The notes under the pieces are model-generated. The model had not been told where the DNA came from. It ran no database searches and was given only the letters and a program-made list of their open reading frames with translations. From the NCBI GenBank assembly GCA_014236755.1, contig JACCKY010000008.1:1-58553 (forward strand): a DNA stretch of 58,553 nucleotides, read 5' to 3'. Below, one piece after another: positions 1 through 9,339 of this stretch. Position 1 is the first letter of the stretch. Each line of letters starts with the position of its first letter. A program made the position numbers and the translations under genes. This DNA comes from Candidatus Petromonas tenebris (GTDB lineage Bacteria; Bacillota; Clostridia; Peptostreptococcales; Caminicellaceae).

Positions 1-63
1 AAAACCATAGGGACGGTTCTTCTGGTTTAAAATACAAAACCAGAAAAAACCGTCCCTATGGTT
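1..63. repeat. long palindrome, REP-like
   Basis: Arms AACCATAGGGACGGTT and AACCGTCCCTATGGTT flank an inner pair TTCTGGTTT / AAACCAGAA, so the segment can fold into one long hairpin. The GGGACGGTT core resembles palindromes spread by REP-associated tyrosine transposases in Firmicutes (inference; no transposase is present here). Bases 64-108 then repeat a CCTCTGTGGTTTTCT-like unit. The element sits just past the stop of the chemoreceptor gene and could also end its transcript. Confidence 0.6.
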
Positions 64-117
64 TTCCTCCTCTGTGGTTTTCTCCTCTGTGGTTTCCTAT
101 GGTCTTCTTTCTGCTTT

Positions 118-2295
118 TTACTCTTTATTTTCCTGGCTTTCTTCTTCTGCTGTTTTCTTCACACTATCCTCTACTGTTTCATCTTGTTTAGGTTCGTCAT
201 TACTATTTTCTACTTTAAACTTGTCCACTGCTTCCTCAAGGTTCTGGGCAAGGGCCTTCAAGTCTTGAGAATATGAAGCTACCTCCTCTATAGCTGCCAG
301 CTGTTCTTCAGTAGATGCTGAAACCTCCTGGGTTGCTGCTGATGTTTGTTGCGATGCTGCTGATATATTTTCAATAATTTCAACGATTTCGTTCTTTTTG
401 CTATTCATATCGTCGCCGTATTCTTTTATCTCTGCAATTTTCTCAATAAGAGTCTTTATTGAGCTTGATATTTTTTTAAATATATTTTCTGTTTCATTTA
501 CAGCGTCATTTTGAGCCTTTACAATATGTTTAGCTTCTTCCATAGAGTTCACTGCAGCCTGAGACTGATTTTGTATACCTGAAATTAGCTCTCTGATCTC
601 ATTGGTTGCCTTTGAAGACTGCTCAGCAAGTTTCCTTACCTCTTCAGCTACTACGGCAAAGCCTTTACCGTGCTCTCCTGCCCTTGCTGCTTCTATGGCT
701 GCATTTAGAGCAAGTAGATTTGTCTGCTCCGCTATTTCTGAGATTGTATCGGTTATAACTCCTATTTCATCTGCACTTTTATTAACTTGCTCTACTATAC
801 TGTTTACTTCCATTGAGGCGTTACTGCTTTCATTAGACTTATCAATAAGTACCTTTACTATTTCCAGACCCTTATCACTTAGTCCATTTGTTTCGGTAGA
901 TATCTCATTCATGTGTTTTGTTGATTTAGCCACCTGTTCAATCTTAGCGGCAAGCTCATTTACCTTAACGGCTCCCGCTTCCGTATCCTTAGCCTGTTCT
1001 CCAGCAGCTCTTGCTACTTCTTCTATAGTCTTAGCAACTTCATCGGTCGCCGTCGCAGTTTGTTCTGAAATGTCTGTTAGAGAATTTGAGGTGGTAAGTA
1101 CTGTAGAGGACGATTCCTTTATATCCTTGATAAGTCCACTTATGTTTTCAATCATTATATTAAAGTTGTTTCCTATCTCTCCAAACTCATCCTTGGATTT
1201 CATCTGAACACGAGTAGTCAGGTCTCCCATAGAAACCTTTGCGAAGGATTCTTTAAGTTGATTTAAAGGCTTTGATATCTGAGCAGCTATTAGTAGGGCT
1301 ATTATTACTGCAAGCAAGGCACCTATTAAGGCCCAAAATAGTGTAAAGTGTTTTATGATATTTGTATCGTTTATAAGCTCGCTTAGTCCCATGGTTCCCA
1401 TTAACTTCCATCCGGTTATATCATTTGTAACGTAGCTTAAAAATTTATCTTCTCCTTGATAGGAATAGTTTGAAAAACCACTATCACCCGCTTTTACTTC
1501 TTCCCAAAATTCTTGTTCTGTAGCTGATTCTGTACCAATCAGTTCCTTATTTGGATGGGCTAACATGATTCCATTTTCATCAGTTACAAAAACGTAGCCT
1601 TTTTTACCAATTTTTTTCTGTTTTATATCGTTAGCTAGTTCATCAAGATTAATGTCTATGCCTATTACCCCAAGAACCTTACCATTTTTTACTACTGCCT
1701 TTGCCGCAGTTATAACTGTTTCCTTTGAATTAGCATCTATGTAAGGATCTGACCAGACAACTTTTTCTTTGCTTTCTATAGCTTTCTTATACCAGGGTCT
1801 CACTCTAGGGTCATAGTCTTCAGGAAGGTCCTGCTCGGGATATAAGTACATATCACCTTCACTGGTTCCAAAGTATGTATTCATTATGTCATCATTACTA
1901 TCTGCAACGTTTTTTAATATCTCCATGGCTACTTCTTTGTCTGTATTTATAGTTATAACTGTAGCTTTTTGTTCATCATTTTCACTATTTGTCTCGGCAG
2001 GTTTAACCTCTTCCATCATTTTAGGGAAGTGTGAATCTGACGCCAGTACTTTCACCTGACTTCCTACTCCCTCTAAAAATCTGTTTAAAGAATCATTGAC
2101 TTCCATAATCTTTTGCTGTGTAGTAAGTTTTAAATTTTCCTTCAAAATTTTAAAGGATTTTTGGTATGAAAAGTATCCCAATGAGGCCATCGGTAATATG
2201 ATTGATATCAATATAAAAAGGATAAGTCTATTTCTCACTTTATTTTTATAGACCTTTTTATTAATATTTGGGGCCTCTTTTTTCTTTTCTCCCAT
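118..2295 (-). CDS. methyl-accepting chemotaxis protein, dCache_1 amino-acid type
   Basis: Transmembrane chemoreceptor of about 725 residues. Order: short cytoplasmic lysine-rich N-terminus, TM1 (about 21-43), periplasmic double Cache domain (about 50-310), TM2 (about 318-343), HAMP, then the coiled-coil signalling domain with the hairpin core [20 protein letters not shown]. The Cache domain has Y-x4-R-x-W-Y (YDPRVRPWY) followed by WSDPYID and GIDI, the residue pattern described for amino-acid-binding dCache_1 sensors. The start at 2295 is preferred because AGGAGAGGTG lies just upstream; an in-frame ATG at 2325 has no good RBS. The tail is acidic and lacks a CheR-tethering pentapeptide. It follows the lysine operon on the same strand but a terminator-like hairpin lies between. 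Attraction to lysine or a related amino acid is inference. Confidence 0.93.
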   Translation of the reverse strand: MGEKKKEAPNINKKVYKNKVRNRLILFILISIILPMASLGYFSYQKSFKILKENLKLTTQQKIMEVNDSLNRFLEGVGSQVKVLASDSHFPKMMEEVKPAETNSENDEQKATVITINTDKEVAMEILKNVADSNDDIMNTYFGTSEGDMYLYPEQDLPEDYDPRVRPWYKKAIESKEKVVWSDPYIDANSKETVITAAKAVVKNGKVLGVIGIDINLDELANDIKQKKIGKKGYVFVTDENGIMLAHPNKELIGTESATEQEFWEEVKAGDSGFSNYSYQGEDKFLSYVTNDITGWKLMGTMGLSELINDTNIIKHFTLFWALIGALLAVIIALLIAAQISKPLNQLKESFAKVSMGDLTTRVQMKSKDEFGEIGNNFNIMIENISGLIKDIKESSSTVLTTSNSLTDISEQTATATDEVAKTIEEVARAAGEQAKDTEAGAVKVNELAAKIEQVAKSTKHMNEISTETNGLSDKGLEIVKVLIDKSNESSNASMEVNSIVEQVNKSADEIGVITDTISEIAEQTNLLALNAAIEAARAGEHGKGFAVVAEEVRKLAEQSSKATNEIRELISGIQNQSQAAVNSMEEAKHIVKAQNDAVNETENIFKKISSSIKTLIEKIAEIKEYGDDMNSKKNEIVEIIENISAASQQTSAATQEVSASTEEQLAAIEEVASYSQDLKALAQNLEEAVDKFKVENSNDEPKQDETVEDSVKKTAEEESQENKE

Positions 2296-2420
2296 AACAC
2301 CTCTCCTTTCTAACATATTAAACATGTTTCAACTTCAATTTACATATTTCTACCATTTACTTATAACTTCAATTTTATCATATTTTTTGATAAATTCAAC
2401 TTTTTTTAAAAAGACATAAA

Positions 2421-2446
2421 ACAAAAGCGTCTGACGACGCTTTTGT
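2421..2446 (-). terminator. terminator-like hairpin after kamE
   Basis: GCGTC / GACGC with extended ACAAAA / TTTTGT arms and a TGAC loop; on the minus strand it is followed by a T-rich run. It is also one end of the heptad-repeat element in this gap. Confidence 0.55.
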
Positions 2447-2680
2447 TAGTTCGTAGTTGGTAGCATATTAAAGCCATACTTTGGTGCACTTCTTAATTAG
2501 CCCTTAGTTCTTAGGAAATTCAGGTTAATCGTTTTTCGCTACTCGGGTAGGGTCGTATTTTCAAGTGCTCTAGATATTGGGCATTGAGGTAATCTTTTAA
2601 GTCTTTCCGGTAACCGGCAACCGGTAACCCGTTCTTAAGTTTCTAAATTCTTAACTCTTTTTTCCCTGTCACCTATTTCA
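2421..2680 (-). repeat. heptad-repeat composite element, copy 1
   Basis: Fills most of the 390-bp gap between kamE and the chemoreceptor. Reading the plus strand: hairpin, GTTCGTAGTTGGTAG, a TTAGCCCTTAGTTCTTAG block, a TCGCTACTCGGG segment, and a GGTAACCGGTAACCCG block. Most blocks have a 7-bp period. Apart from the kamE end, nothing else is visible in the gap. Confidence 0.65.
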
Positions 2681-2685
2681 CTATA

Positions 2686-3450
2686 CTATTTTCTATGTTT
2701 CGCTTCCCTATGGGCAAGTTCAGTCACTATAAAAGAGGCAACATTTTCGGCATAGGTTTCTTTACCAAAGCCTGCATCATATCCCAGCTCCTTTGCAAGC
2801 TCATGACTTATCCTCGGTCCTCCACAGACAAGGAGCACCTTATCCCTTATACCTTCTGCCTCAATAAGTTCCACAAGCTGGCTAAGATTCGGTATGTGAA
2901 CATCTTTTTGAGTTACTACCTGGGAAACTAAGATTGCATCTGCCTCCAGTTCAATAGCCTTGACCACAAGTTCCTCGTTGGGAACTTGACTTCCAAGATT
3001 ATATGCTTTTATTCCCTTATACCTTTCAAGACCGTAATGGCCGTTATAGCCTTTCATGTTCATTATGGCATCTATACCAACCGTATGGGCATCTGTGCCT
3101 GTACATGCCCCTACTATAACTACGTCCCGTCCTATGTTTTCCTTTATAAAATTCTCAACTTCATACTTATCCATAACATCTACGTCAACTTTTGGGACTT
3201 GTATTTTTGTGTAATCTATTGTATGCAAACATTTTCCATAGACTATAAACATGGTGTATCCTACTCCTAGATCCTCGGCATGGACAACGCTGGGTTCTTC
3301 AAGTCCCATTTTAAGGGCGAGACGTCTGGCAGCTTCTTCTGCCTCGGCACCTGGAGGTACTGGTAGTGTAAAGCTTAGTTGCACTATCCCGTCATTCATT
3401 GTATCTCCATAGGGCTTAACTTTTGTTAAATCTATCTTCTCTACTGCCAT
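2686..3450 (-). CDS. kamE: lysine 5,6-aminomutase beta subunit (B12-binding)
   Basis: Small subunit of the adenosylcobalamin and PLP-dependent D-lysine/beta-lysine 5,6-aminomutase. It moves the terminal amino group of beta-lysine to give 3,5-diaminohexanoate in lysine fermentation. The cobalamin signature is clear: D120-A-H122-T-V-G125, then the SQVV segment and LLVCGGP of the Rossmann-type B12 domain. K133 in MKGYNGHYGLERY is in the place of the lysine that binds PLP in the known enzyme (by family memory, not aligned). Length 254 is normal. The ATG overlaps the kamD stop as TAATG, which suggests translational coupling. It is the last gene of the kam operon. Confidence 0.96.
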   Translation of the reverse strand: MAVEKIDLTKVKPYGDTMNDGIVQLSFTLPVPPGAEAEEAARRLALKMGLEEPSVVHAEDLGVGYTMFIVYGKCLHTIDYTKIQVPKVDVDVMDKYEVENFIKENIGRDVVIVGACTGTDAHTVGIDAIMNMKGYNGHYGLERYKGIKAYNLGSQVPNEELVVKAIELEADAILVSQVVTQKDVHIPNLSQLVELIEAEGIRDKVLLVCGGPRISHELAKELGYDAGFGKETYAENVASFIVTELAHREAKHRK

Positions 3451-5015
3451 TACCTCTCACCTCCTAGCATTAAGTCGATAAACGGATTAAAGTATTTTTC
3501 GTCCTTAACGGTAACTCCTTCCAAGCCCTTTCCACCGGTAAATGACCTTCTTACTCCAGCAAATTTACCTTCCTGTATTATGTTGAAAAGTCCTTCTTTT
3601 TCAATTTCCTCCAGCATATCCGCTCCCTTTTTCAGAACTTCCTGGGCTCTTTGCTGGATTATGCCTCCTTCTTTAAATTCTATTTCATCTCCTAAATTTC
3701 TCATGTTGTTGAATATATACTTTGCATTTTCTATTGATAGAGCTCTATCCTGTAAAAGTGGCGTGTGTATAGCTTCTGTAAGCATACCCAAAAGCTGTAT
3801 GCCTTGCCCGGTCATAATGGAGACTGCGTTAAATAGAGCATCCTGAATATGTCCTTTAAATATATTTCCAGTCATAAACTTAGTTGGTGGCATATATTTC
3901 AGAGGAGCCTTTGGGAATATTTCTCTGGCCATTTGTGCCTGGGCCAGCTCCCATAGAAACCCGTTTTCTATATCAGGATTCATTTCAAATGCATGGCCAA
4001 GTCCCATCTGTTCTTCAGGTATTCCAGCCTTTAGGGCAAACTGTTCGTTTATAAACTGAGATGCCAGCACCGTATGGGCTTCCTCCACCGCATCGGCTGT
4101 AGTAAGATAGTTGTCTTCACCTGTATTTATAATTATTCCTGCATATCCGTTAATTACTCTTGAAAAATATTGATCTACAAATGTTCTCTGCATATTTATG
4201 TCTCTGAAGAGTATACCATACAGGGCATCGTTAAGCATAACATCCAATCTTTCTATTGCACCCATGGCTGCAATTTCAGGCATGCAAAGACCAGAACAAT
4301 AGTTGCATACCCTGATATATCTTCCAACTTCTTCTCCTACCTTGTCCATGGCCTTTCTCATTATTCTGAAGTTTTCCTGAGTAGCATAGGTTCCTCCAAA
4401 TCCTTCAGTAGTAGGTCCATAGGGAACATAGTCTAAAAGGCTTTGAGCCGTACTCCTGATAACTGCTATGATGTCGGCTCCCTGCCTTGCTGCAGCTTCA
4501 GCCTGAAGTACGTCCTCATAAATATTTCCCGTTGCCACTATTACATAAAGATAGGGTTTTTTTCCCTCTCCTACGTTCTTTATAAAGTCTTCCCTTACTT
4601 CTCTGTTCTTTTTTATTCTATTTACCATGTCTAGTGCTAGTTTGTTTATTTCCTCTTTTATTTTCTCTTCATCGGTAGCTGGAAGTTTTGTAAGATCGAT
4701 TTCACCTGTACTTACGGCTTCTGCAATTTCTTGGGGAGTCTTTCCCGTATTTACGACTCCATTACCTATCCAGTAGGCAGCACCTCTGGAAAGCCCTCCC
4801 CCTTCTTTTATATTGTCTACTACTACATTTGGAAGGGGCTTATCTATATCGTCCACCCCATCTATGCCTAAAAGTCTAGCTATCGTTCTCTCAACGGTAA
4901 CAGTTGTATGTTTATCTATAAACTTCTGCACATCTTCAGCTATATTTTTGGCTGAATTTCGGGCCTTTTCAATTAACCCCCTATCCAAGTTAAGTTTACT
5001 TTCCATTATATTCAT
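3450..5015 (-). CDS. kamD: lysine 5,6-aminomutase alpha subunit
   Basis: Large TIM-barrel subunit (521 residues, normal size), partner of KamE. It carries the substrate and PLP-phosphate side of the active site, while KamE supplies the B12 domain. Typical stretches include the Gly-rich GPTTEGFGGTYATQENFR segment and NYCSGLCMPEIAAMGA. The start is supported by TATGGGGGT... spacing upstream of the MNIMESKL methionine, though the internal ATG four codons later is possible. It lies after kamC with a 180-bp gap holding a heptad-repeat array, and overlaps kamE by one base. No frame damage is seen. Confidence 0.96.
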   Translation of the reverse strand: MNIMESKLNLDRGLIEKARNSAKNIAEDVQKFIDKHTTVTVERTIARLLGIDGVDDIDKPLPNVVVDNIKEGGGLSRGAAYWIGNGVVNTGKTPQEIAEAVSTGEIDLTKLPATDEEKIKEEINKLALDMVNRIKKNREVREDFIKNVGEGKKPYLYVIVATGNIYEDVLQAEAAARQGADIIAVIRSTAQSLLDYVPYGPTTEGFGGTYATQENFRIMRKAMDKVGEEVGRYIRVCNYCSGLCMPEIAAMGAIERLDVMLNDALYGILFRDINMQRTFVDQYFSRVINGYAGIIINTGEDNYLTTADAVEEAHTVLASQFINEQFALKAGIPEEQMGLGHAFEMNPDIENGFLWELAQAQMAREIFPKAPLKYMPPTKFMTGNIFKGHIQDALFNAVSIMTGQGIQLLGMLTEAIHTPLLQDRALSIENAKYIFNNMRNLGDEIEFKEGGIIQQRAQEVLKKGADMLEEIEKEGLFNIIQEGKFAGVRRSFTGGKGLEGVTVKDEKYFNPFIDLMLGGER

Positions 5016-5028
5016 ACCCCCACAAATT

Positions 5029-5203
5029 ATTAGTTCTTAGAAAAATTTCGTGAATAGCTATTCGCTATTCAGGTTTTCGGTTAGGGTCGACTTTTTGGGT
5101 CTATCACGGTCACCGGTAACCGGTAACCCGTTCCCCGCAACCCGTCACCCGTTACCCGTCACCCGTTACCCGTCACCTGTCCCCTGTCCTTGTCACCTGT
5201 AAC
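5029..5203 (-). repeat. heptad-repeat composite element, copy 2, with G-rich array
   Basis: The plus strand shows about 13 near-perfect 7-bp units (CGTCACC / CGTTACC / GGTAACC types) from 5108 to 5203. On the minus (coding) strand this gives seven GGG runs spaced by mostly 4 bases between 5171 and 5127, a G-quadruplex-type pattern. The kamC stop codon (5193-5195) lies inside the array. Confidence 0.75.
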
Positions 5204-6797
5204 CTTCTTTTAATATTTCTTCCGCATTCTTAAGTATCTCTTCATCCAGTCCCATGAGCCTTGAGATCTTTATGGCATCCTTTGGGACTTCCTTTACATC
5301 TTTTATTTCTCTAAGTCTATAGTCCATGTAATAGTGAAGTGGTTGTGATACCTGTTCAAAGTCTTCTATAGATAGTCCCATCACCTGCAGATGCTTTACT
5401 TTTTGATCATCGGCAAGACCGTCAAAATGAGTAGTTATAACGGTTATTGTTTCCTTTTCTCTGAGATAATTTATAATGGCCTTTGATATGGCATATCCTT
5501 CCTTTGGATTGGTTCCGCGAGCCAGTTCATCTATCAAAATAAGTCCCTTTTTATCGGATCTCTTGATAGCTTCTTTTATCTTGACTATCTCACCTCCAAA
5601 GGTACTAAGTCCCATATCCGTTGACTGCATATCCCCCATTGAAAAGAATATAAAATCCTTTAAAGAAAAAATCATCCTTTCAGCAGGTACAAACATACCA
5701 TACTGAGCCATGGCAGAAAGCATTCCTATCAACCTGAGGGCTACCGTTTTTCCGCCCATATTTGCCCCAGTTATGCAAGTAACACCTTTATTAAGGTCCA
5801 AAGTGATAGGAGTAAACTCCCTGCCCTCCTGTCTTAGTCTTTGCTCAACTTTTATATGGCGCCCCTCTTGTATATATATCCGGCTCTCATCTGTTATTTC
5901 CGGTCTGACCGCCTTAAAACCTATGGCATGGTACCCCTTTGCTATCAAAAGGTCAAGTCTTGCGATTGCTTCAATATTTTTATCAATAATTTCAATGTAC
6001 TTATTGATCTCACGACTCAGGTATTGTCTGACTTTATACTCTTCCTCTTCTTCAAGAGATCTTAGCCCCTCCAGCTTGGAGCTTAATTTATCTATCCTGG
6101 AAGTAGACTTGATTTTAAAGGTTATGTTCATATAGGTCTCTACACCATAAGCAAGCAATTCATAATGTCGAAATTTTTCTATCAGCTCAGAATTAGTCTT
6201 GTTTATGGTTATTTCGCCATTGGGTCTAAGTTTAATATTCAGATCCTTCTCTACTTGATTTTTTACTTTTTTTCGTTCTTTGCTGATTTCGGCATCAACT
6301 TCTCTGATTTCTTTTCTGATTCTAGATAGGTTTTCAGAATACTCATCATATATATAAAATGTATTTGTTCCAGTTTTTTGAGGGTCAAAGAGTTCTTCTA
6401 AGTAGGAAATGGAAGTAATATTCAAATCATCGGGTATATCCCATTTCAATTTATTTAAGCTAATACTTAGTTTATTTAAAACACTGACAAACAGTTTGAT
6501 TTCAAATAGTTCCGTTGTGCTTAAAATCGATTCTTCCCTTACCCTTTTAAATGTCAGTCTTAAATCCTTCATGTGCTTAAAATAATTCCTCATTTCAACA
6601 AAGGTATACCTTTGTTTTTCTATCAGCTCTACGATTTTTGCTATCCTGTCCAGCTCCTTCATTAGCCCAGCTTTTTCATCACGGGTAAAGGGTCTCATGG
6701 ATTTTTTTAAATCCTTGCCATAAGGCGTATATACGGTAACCATGTCAAGCACAAAATCTAGATCCAGTTTTTTTGCCGTATCTTCTGACATGAACAT
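5193..6797 (-). CDS. kamC: MutS-like ATPase, lysine 5,6-aminomutase reactivase component
   Basis: About 534 residues with a C-terminal MutS/ABC-type ATPase domain: Walker A GANMGGKT, ABC-like STFGGE, Walker B LILIDELARGTNP, and the TTHFDG switch. The N-terminal half is a helical core and clamp-like region with a coiled coil (EISKERKKVKNQVEKD). The mismatch-recognition domain of MutS is absent. The gene lies between kamB and kamD, where family annotation names it KamC, thought to help reactivate the B12-dependent mutase. The ATG at 6797 is chosen because GGAGG stands 8 bases upstream; it directly follows the kamB TAA. The C-terminal codons and stop come from the heptad array, suggesting that the repeat has altered the gene end. 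Confidence 0.9.
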   Translation of the reverse strand: MFMSEDTAKKLDLDFVLDMVTVYTPYGKDLKKSMRPFTRDEKAGLMKELDRIAKIVELIEKQRYTFVEMRNYFKHMKDLRLTFKRVREESILSTTELFEIKLFVSVLNKLSISLNKLKWDIPDDLNITSISYLEELFDPQKTGTNTFYIYDEYSENLSRIRKEIREVDAEISKERKKVKNQVEKDLNIKLRPNGEITINKTNSELIEKFRHYELLAYGVETYMNITFKIKSTSRIDKLSSKLEGLRSLEEEEEYKVRQYLSREINKYIEIIDKNIEAIARLDLLIAKGYHAIGFKAVRPEITDESRIYIQEGRHIKVEQRLRQEGREFTPITLDLNKGVTCITGANMGGKTVALRLIGMLSAMAQYGMFVPAERMIFSLKDFIFFSMGDMQSTDMGLSTFGGEIVKIKEAIKRSDKKGLILIDELARGTNPKEGYAISKAIINYLREKETITVITTHFDGLADDQKVKHLQVMGLSIEDFEQVSQPLHYYMDYRLREIKDVKEVPKDAIKISRLMGLDEEILKNAEEILKEGYR

Positions 6798-6798
6798 C

Positions 6799-7836
6799 TT
6801 AAATACCTCCACCCTGCATTACATCAAACACTGGAACAGACTTTATGATGGTTTTCATCTTATGTAAAAAATCTCCAGGGTCAAAATAATATCCCTTTGG
6901 TGAGTAAGGATTTATGGTTACGGCCAAAATGTTTATCTTCTCTAAAACGGCTATTTTTACTTCTATTCGCTGATAATACTGCCAGTCAGTATAATCTATA
7001 AATATTTTAGTTGGGTCCTGAACTACAAAGGTCACATTTTTATAAAGCTTTGTATAGGTTGTAATATCCTTTAAAGTTTTGGATACTAATGGACCCTTTA
7101 TCAACACATATCTTGAATCTTCTTCAAGAGCATTTGCTATCTCCCTTCCGGCACTTAAGGCCGTCTTAATATCAAGACAGTGAATGTCATAGGATTCGCT
7201 TACTATACATACCTTATATTTCTCAAGGGCTTCCTCTGCTAGACATTTGAGTTTTTCGTCTTCAATTTTATTTAAATCAAAGAGATTTACCTGATGGACA
7301 GATTTTTCTATTACTTTATCCATGTCCCTGCTGATAACTGCCCCGGTAGCTAAAATCGTCGCCTCTGTAACCGCCGGTGAAGCCGTGGACACTCTATCTA
7401 TGGCTCCGTCAACAATAACTAAATCAGCTCCATAACTCAACATCTTCTCACAAGTCTTCTTTATCTCTAAATTAGTACTGGCACCCGCTATTTGAACATA
7501 ACCCGATGACAATGCTCTAGCTATCACCACGTCTCCAAGGGATGTTCTAAAGTCAGTTATCTCCAGTATTTCCATTCTTGTTTCGGATACATCGAAGGTT
7601 TCCTTTGCAGTTGCAATCAAAGTGCCTTCCTTTACATAAATCAAGGGTTTTTCAGTTGAAGTTACTATATCCTGTTTTTCTCCATCTCTTCCGATTGATG
7701 TTATTCCAATGTTAATATTTTTATCTTCAGCCTGGAGTATGAGCTCGTTTAAAGTAACAGTCTTACCCGCATTTTTTGCCATTCCAACTACTGATACTAT
7801 TTTGTATTTATTTTTTACTAGATCCAGCAACTGCAT
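6799..7836 (-). CDS. kamB: P-loop reactivase subunit of lysine 5,6-aminomutase
   Basis: 345 residues with an N-terminal P-loop GMAKNAGKT in a SIMIBI-like context (IVSVVGMAKNAGKTVTL), then DLVIVDGAIDR as a likely Walker B region. It has no membrane segment or signal peptide, so it should act in the cytoplasm. Known as KamB in lysine clusters, where KamB and KamC are taken as a pair that keeps the aminomutase active. RBS GGGGGG stands 8 bases before the ATG. The kamC ATG follows one base after the stop, so the two are surely co-translated. The exact nucleotide used (ATP or GTP) cannot be told. Confidence 0.88.
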   Translation of the reverse strand: MQLLDLVKNKYKIVSVVGMAKNAGKTVTLNELILQAEDKNINIGITSIGRDGEKQDIVTSTEKPLIYVKEGTLIATAKETFDVSETRMEILEITDFRTSLGDVVIARALSSGYVQIAGASTNLEIKKTCEKMLSYGADLVIVDGAIDRVSTASPAVTEATILATGAVISRDMDKVIEKSVHQVNLFDLNKIEDEKLKCLAEEALEKYKVCIVSESYDIHCLDIKTALSAGREIANALEEDSRYVLIKGPLVSKTLKDITTYTKLYKNVTFVVQDPTKIFIDYTDWQYYQRIEVKIAVLEKINILAVTINPYSPKGYYFDPGDFLHKMKTIIKSVPVFDVMQGGGI

Positions 7837-7858
7837 CGAAAAACCCCCCTTTCACCTG

Positions 7859-9115
7859 TTATCTGTTCCCTTTATTCCTATTTTTCCTCTCAAGATCTTC
7901 TGGTTCCATGGCCACCTGGTTTCCTTGAAGCAGTCCTGCTACCCCTGTCATTTTATGTTCATTTTCTTTTTTGCACTCAGGGCAGCTACACTCATCTTTG
8001 TATGGAGCAGGCTCAGTATAAGTGGTTATAACTCCTTCGTAATTTCTAAGTACTACTTTGCCCGGCGACTGAGAAATTACATAGTTTGGCATCACTGGAG
8101 TCTTTCCTCCTCCACCGGGAGCATCTACAACGAAGGTAGGTACTGCAAATCCTGATGTATGACCTCTTAGACTTTCAATTATTTCTATACCCTTGGCTAC
8201 AGGAGTTCTGAAGTGCTCTATTCCTGCAGAAAGGTCACATTGATAGATATAATAAGGTCTTACTCTGTTTTTTACAAGGTCATGCATAAGATTTCTCATT
8301 ACATGCACACAATCGTTTACCCCTCTTAGAAGAACAGTCTGATTCCCTAGAGGTATCCCTGCATCAGCCATCAGCTTACATGCCTTTTCAGCCTCCGGAG
8401 TAATTTCCTTAGAATGATTAAAATGAGTGTTTAGCCAAATCGGATGGTATTTCTTAAGCATATTTACAAGCTCAGGGGTAATTCTCTGAGGAAGTACCAC
8501 TGGAGTTCTTGACCCCAGTCTTACAATCTCAACATGAGGTATTTCTCTAAGCTTACTTATTATATATTCCAGTCTTTCATCTGAAACTAAAAGACAGTCT
8601 CCTCCAGATAACAACACGTCTCTGACTTGAGGAGTATTTCTTATATATTCTATAGCCTTATCTATGTTATCTAACGGCTGCTCATCATCTTTTTGTCCTG
8701 CAAATCTTCTTCTAGTACAGTGGCGGCAGTACATGGAACACATATCTGTTATAAGAAGAAGTACTCTATCAGGATATCTATGGGTCAGCCCCGGAACTGG
8801 TGAGTCTTCATCCTCATGCAGTGGATCATCCATATCTGCATCACTTATATATGTTTCATACATTGTAGGTACTGCTTGTTTTCTTATGGGACAGTCCGGA
8901 TCGTCCTTATCCATCAAAAGAGCATAGTATGGAGTAATACCCATTCTAAGCTTTTTCAGTGCTGCTCCTACTCCTTTTTCTTCCTCTGGCGTAAGATTTA
9001 TAACCTTCTTTAAATCCTCAACTGTAGTAATCCTGTTTCTAACCTGCCAGTGCCAATCATTCCACTGCTCTTCCGTAACATCCTTCCATAGTTCTATTTC
9101 TGTAAAATGTCTCAT
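7859..9115 (-). CDS. kamA: L-lysine 2,3-aminomutase (radical SAM, PLP)
   Basis: First enzyme of lysine fermentation: converts L-lysine to L-beta-lysine using S-adenosylmethionine, a 4Fe-4S cluster and PLP. The cluster motif C126-x3-C130-x2-C133 is present (CSMYCRHC). The PLP lysine lies in [14 protein letters not shown], and the zinc-type cysteines in CSCPEC near residue 380. Length 418 is standard. RBS GGGAGAGTG precedes the ATG. The stop lies next to a short heptad-like run (CACCTGTTATCTGTTCCC) at 7855-7872. Upstream is kdd after a 224-bp gap with a repeat element; downstream is kamB with a 22-bp gap. Confidence 0.97.
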   Translation of the reverse strand: MRHFTEIELWKDVTEEQWNDWHWQVRNRITTVEDLKKVINLTPEEEKGVGAALKKLRMGITPYYALLMDKDDPDCPIRKQAVPTMYETYISDADMDDPLHEDEDSPVPGLTHRYPDRVLLLITDMCSMYCRHCTRRRFAGQKDDEQPLDNIDKAIEYIRNTPQVRDVLLSGGDCLLVSDERLEYIISKLREIPHVEIVRLGSRTPVVLPQRITPELVNMLKKYHPIWLNTHFNHSKEITPEAEKACKLMADAGIPLGNQTVLLRGVNDCVHVMRNLMHDLVKNRVRPYYIYQCDLSAGIEHFRTPVAKGIEIIESLRGHTSGFAVPTFVVDAPGGGGKTPVMPNYVISQSPGKVVLRNYEGVITTYTEPAPYKDECSCPECKKENEHKMTGVAGLLQGNQVAMEPEDLERKNRNKGNR

Positions 9116-9151
9116 ATTATTATCACTCTCCCATTATTCTAGATTTTGTAG

Positions 9152-9335
9152 GCACTTCTTAATTAGTCCTTAGTTCTTTGTCATTAGCCCTTAGCAAATT
9201 CATGTTAGTCGCTTTTCGCTAATCGCTATTCGGTTAAGGTCAGGCTTATGGTCGCTAGGTGCTGGACGCTGGGTTTGGGTCAATCTTTTGGGTCTTTCCT
9301 GCCACCTGTCCCCTGTTCCCTATCCCCTATCTACT
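9152..9335 (-). repeat. heptad-repeat composite element, copy 3
   Basis: Lies between kdd and kamA. The plus strand shows TTAGTCCTTAGTTCTTTG, AATCGCTATTCGGTTA, a GGTGCTGGACGCTGGG block and CCTGTCCCCTGTTCCC, all with a 7-bp step. It ends directly at the kdd stop. Confidence 0.6.
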
Positions 9336-9339
9336 GTCT

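Noticed and set aside
602-1207. 201-codon plus-strand ORF
   Set aside because: Antisense to the chemoreceptor coiled coil; Ser/Ala-rich composition and lack of RBS mark it as a shadow of the minus-strand gene.
2421-5203. CRISPR array at the 7-bp repeats
   Set aside because: The repeat unit is only 7 bp, degenerate and without spacers; no cas genes are present.
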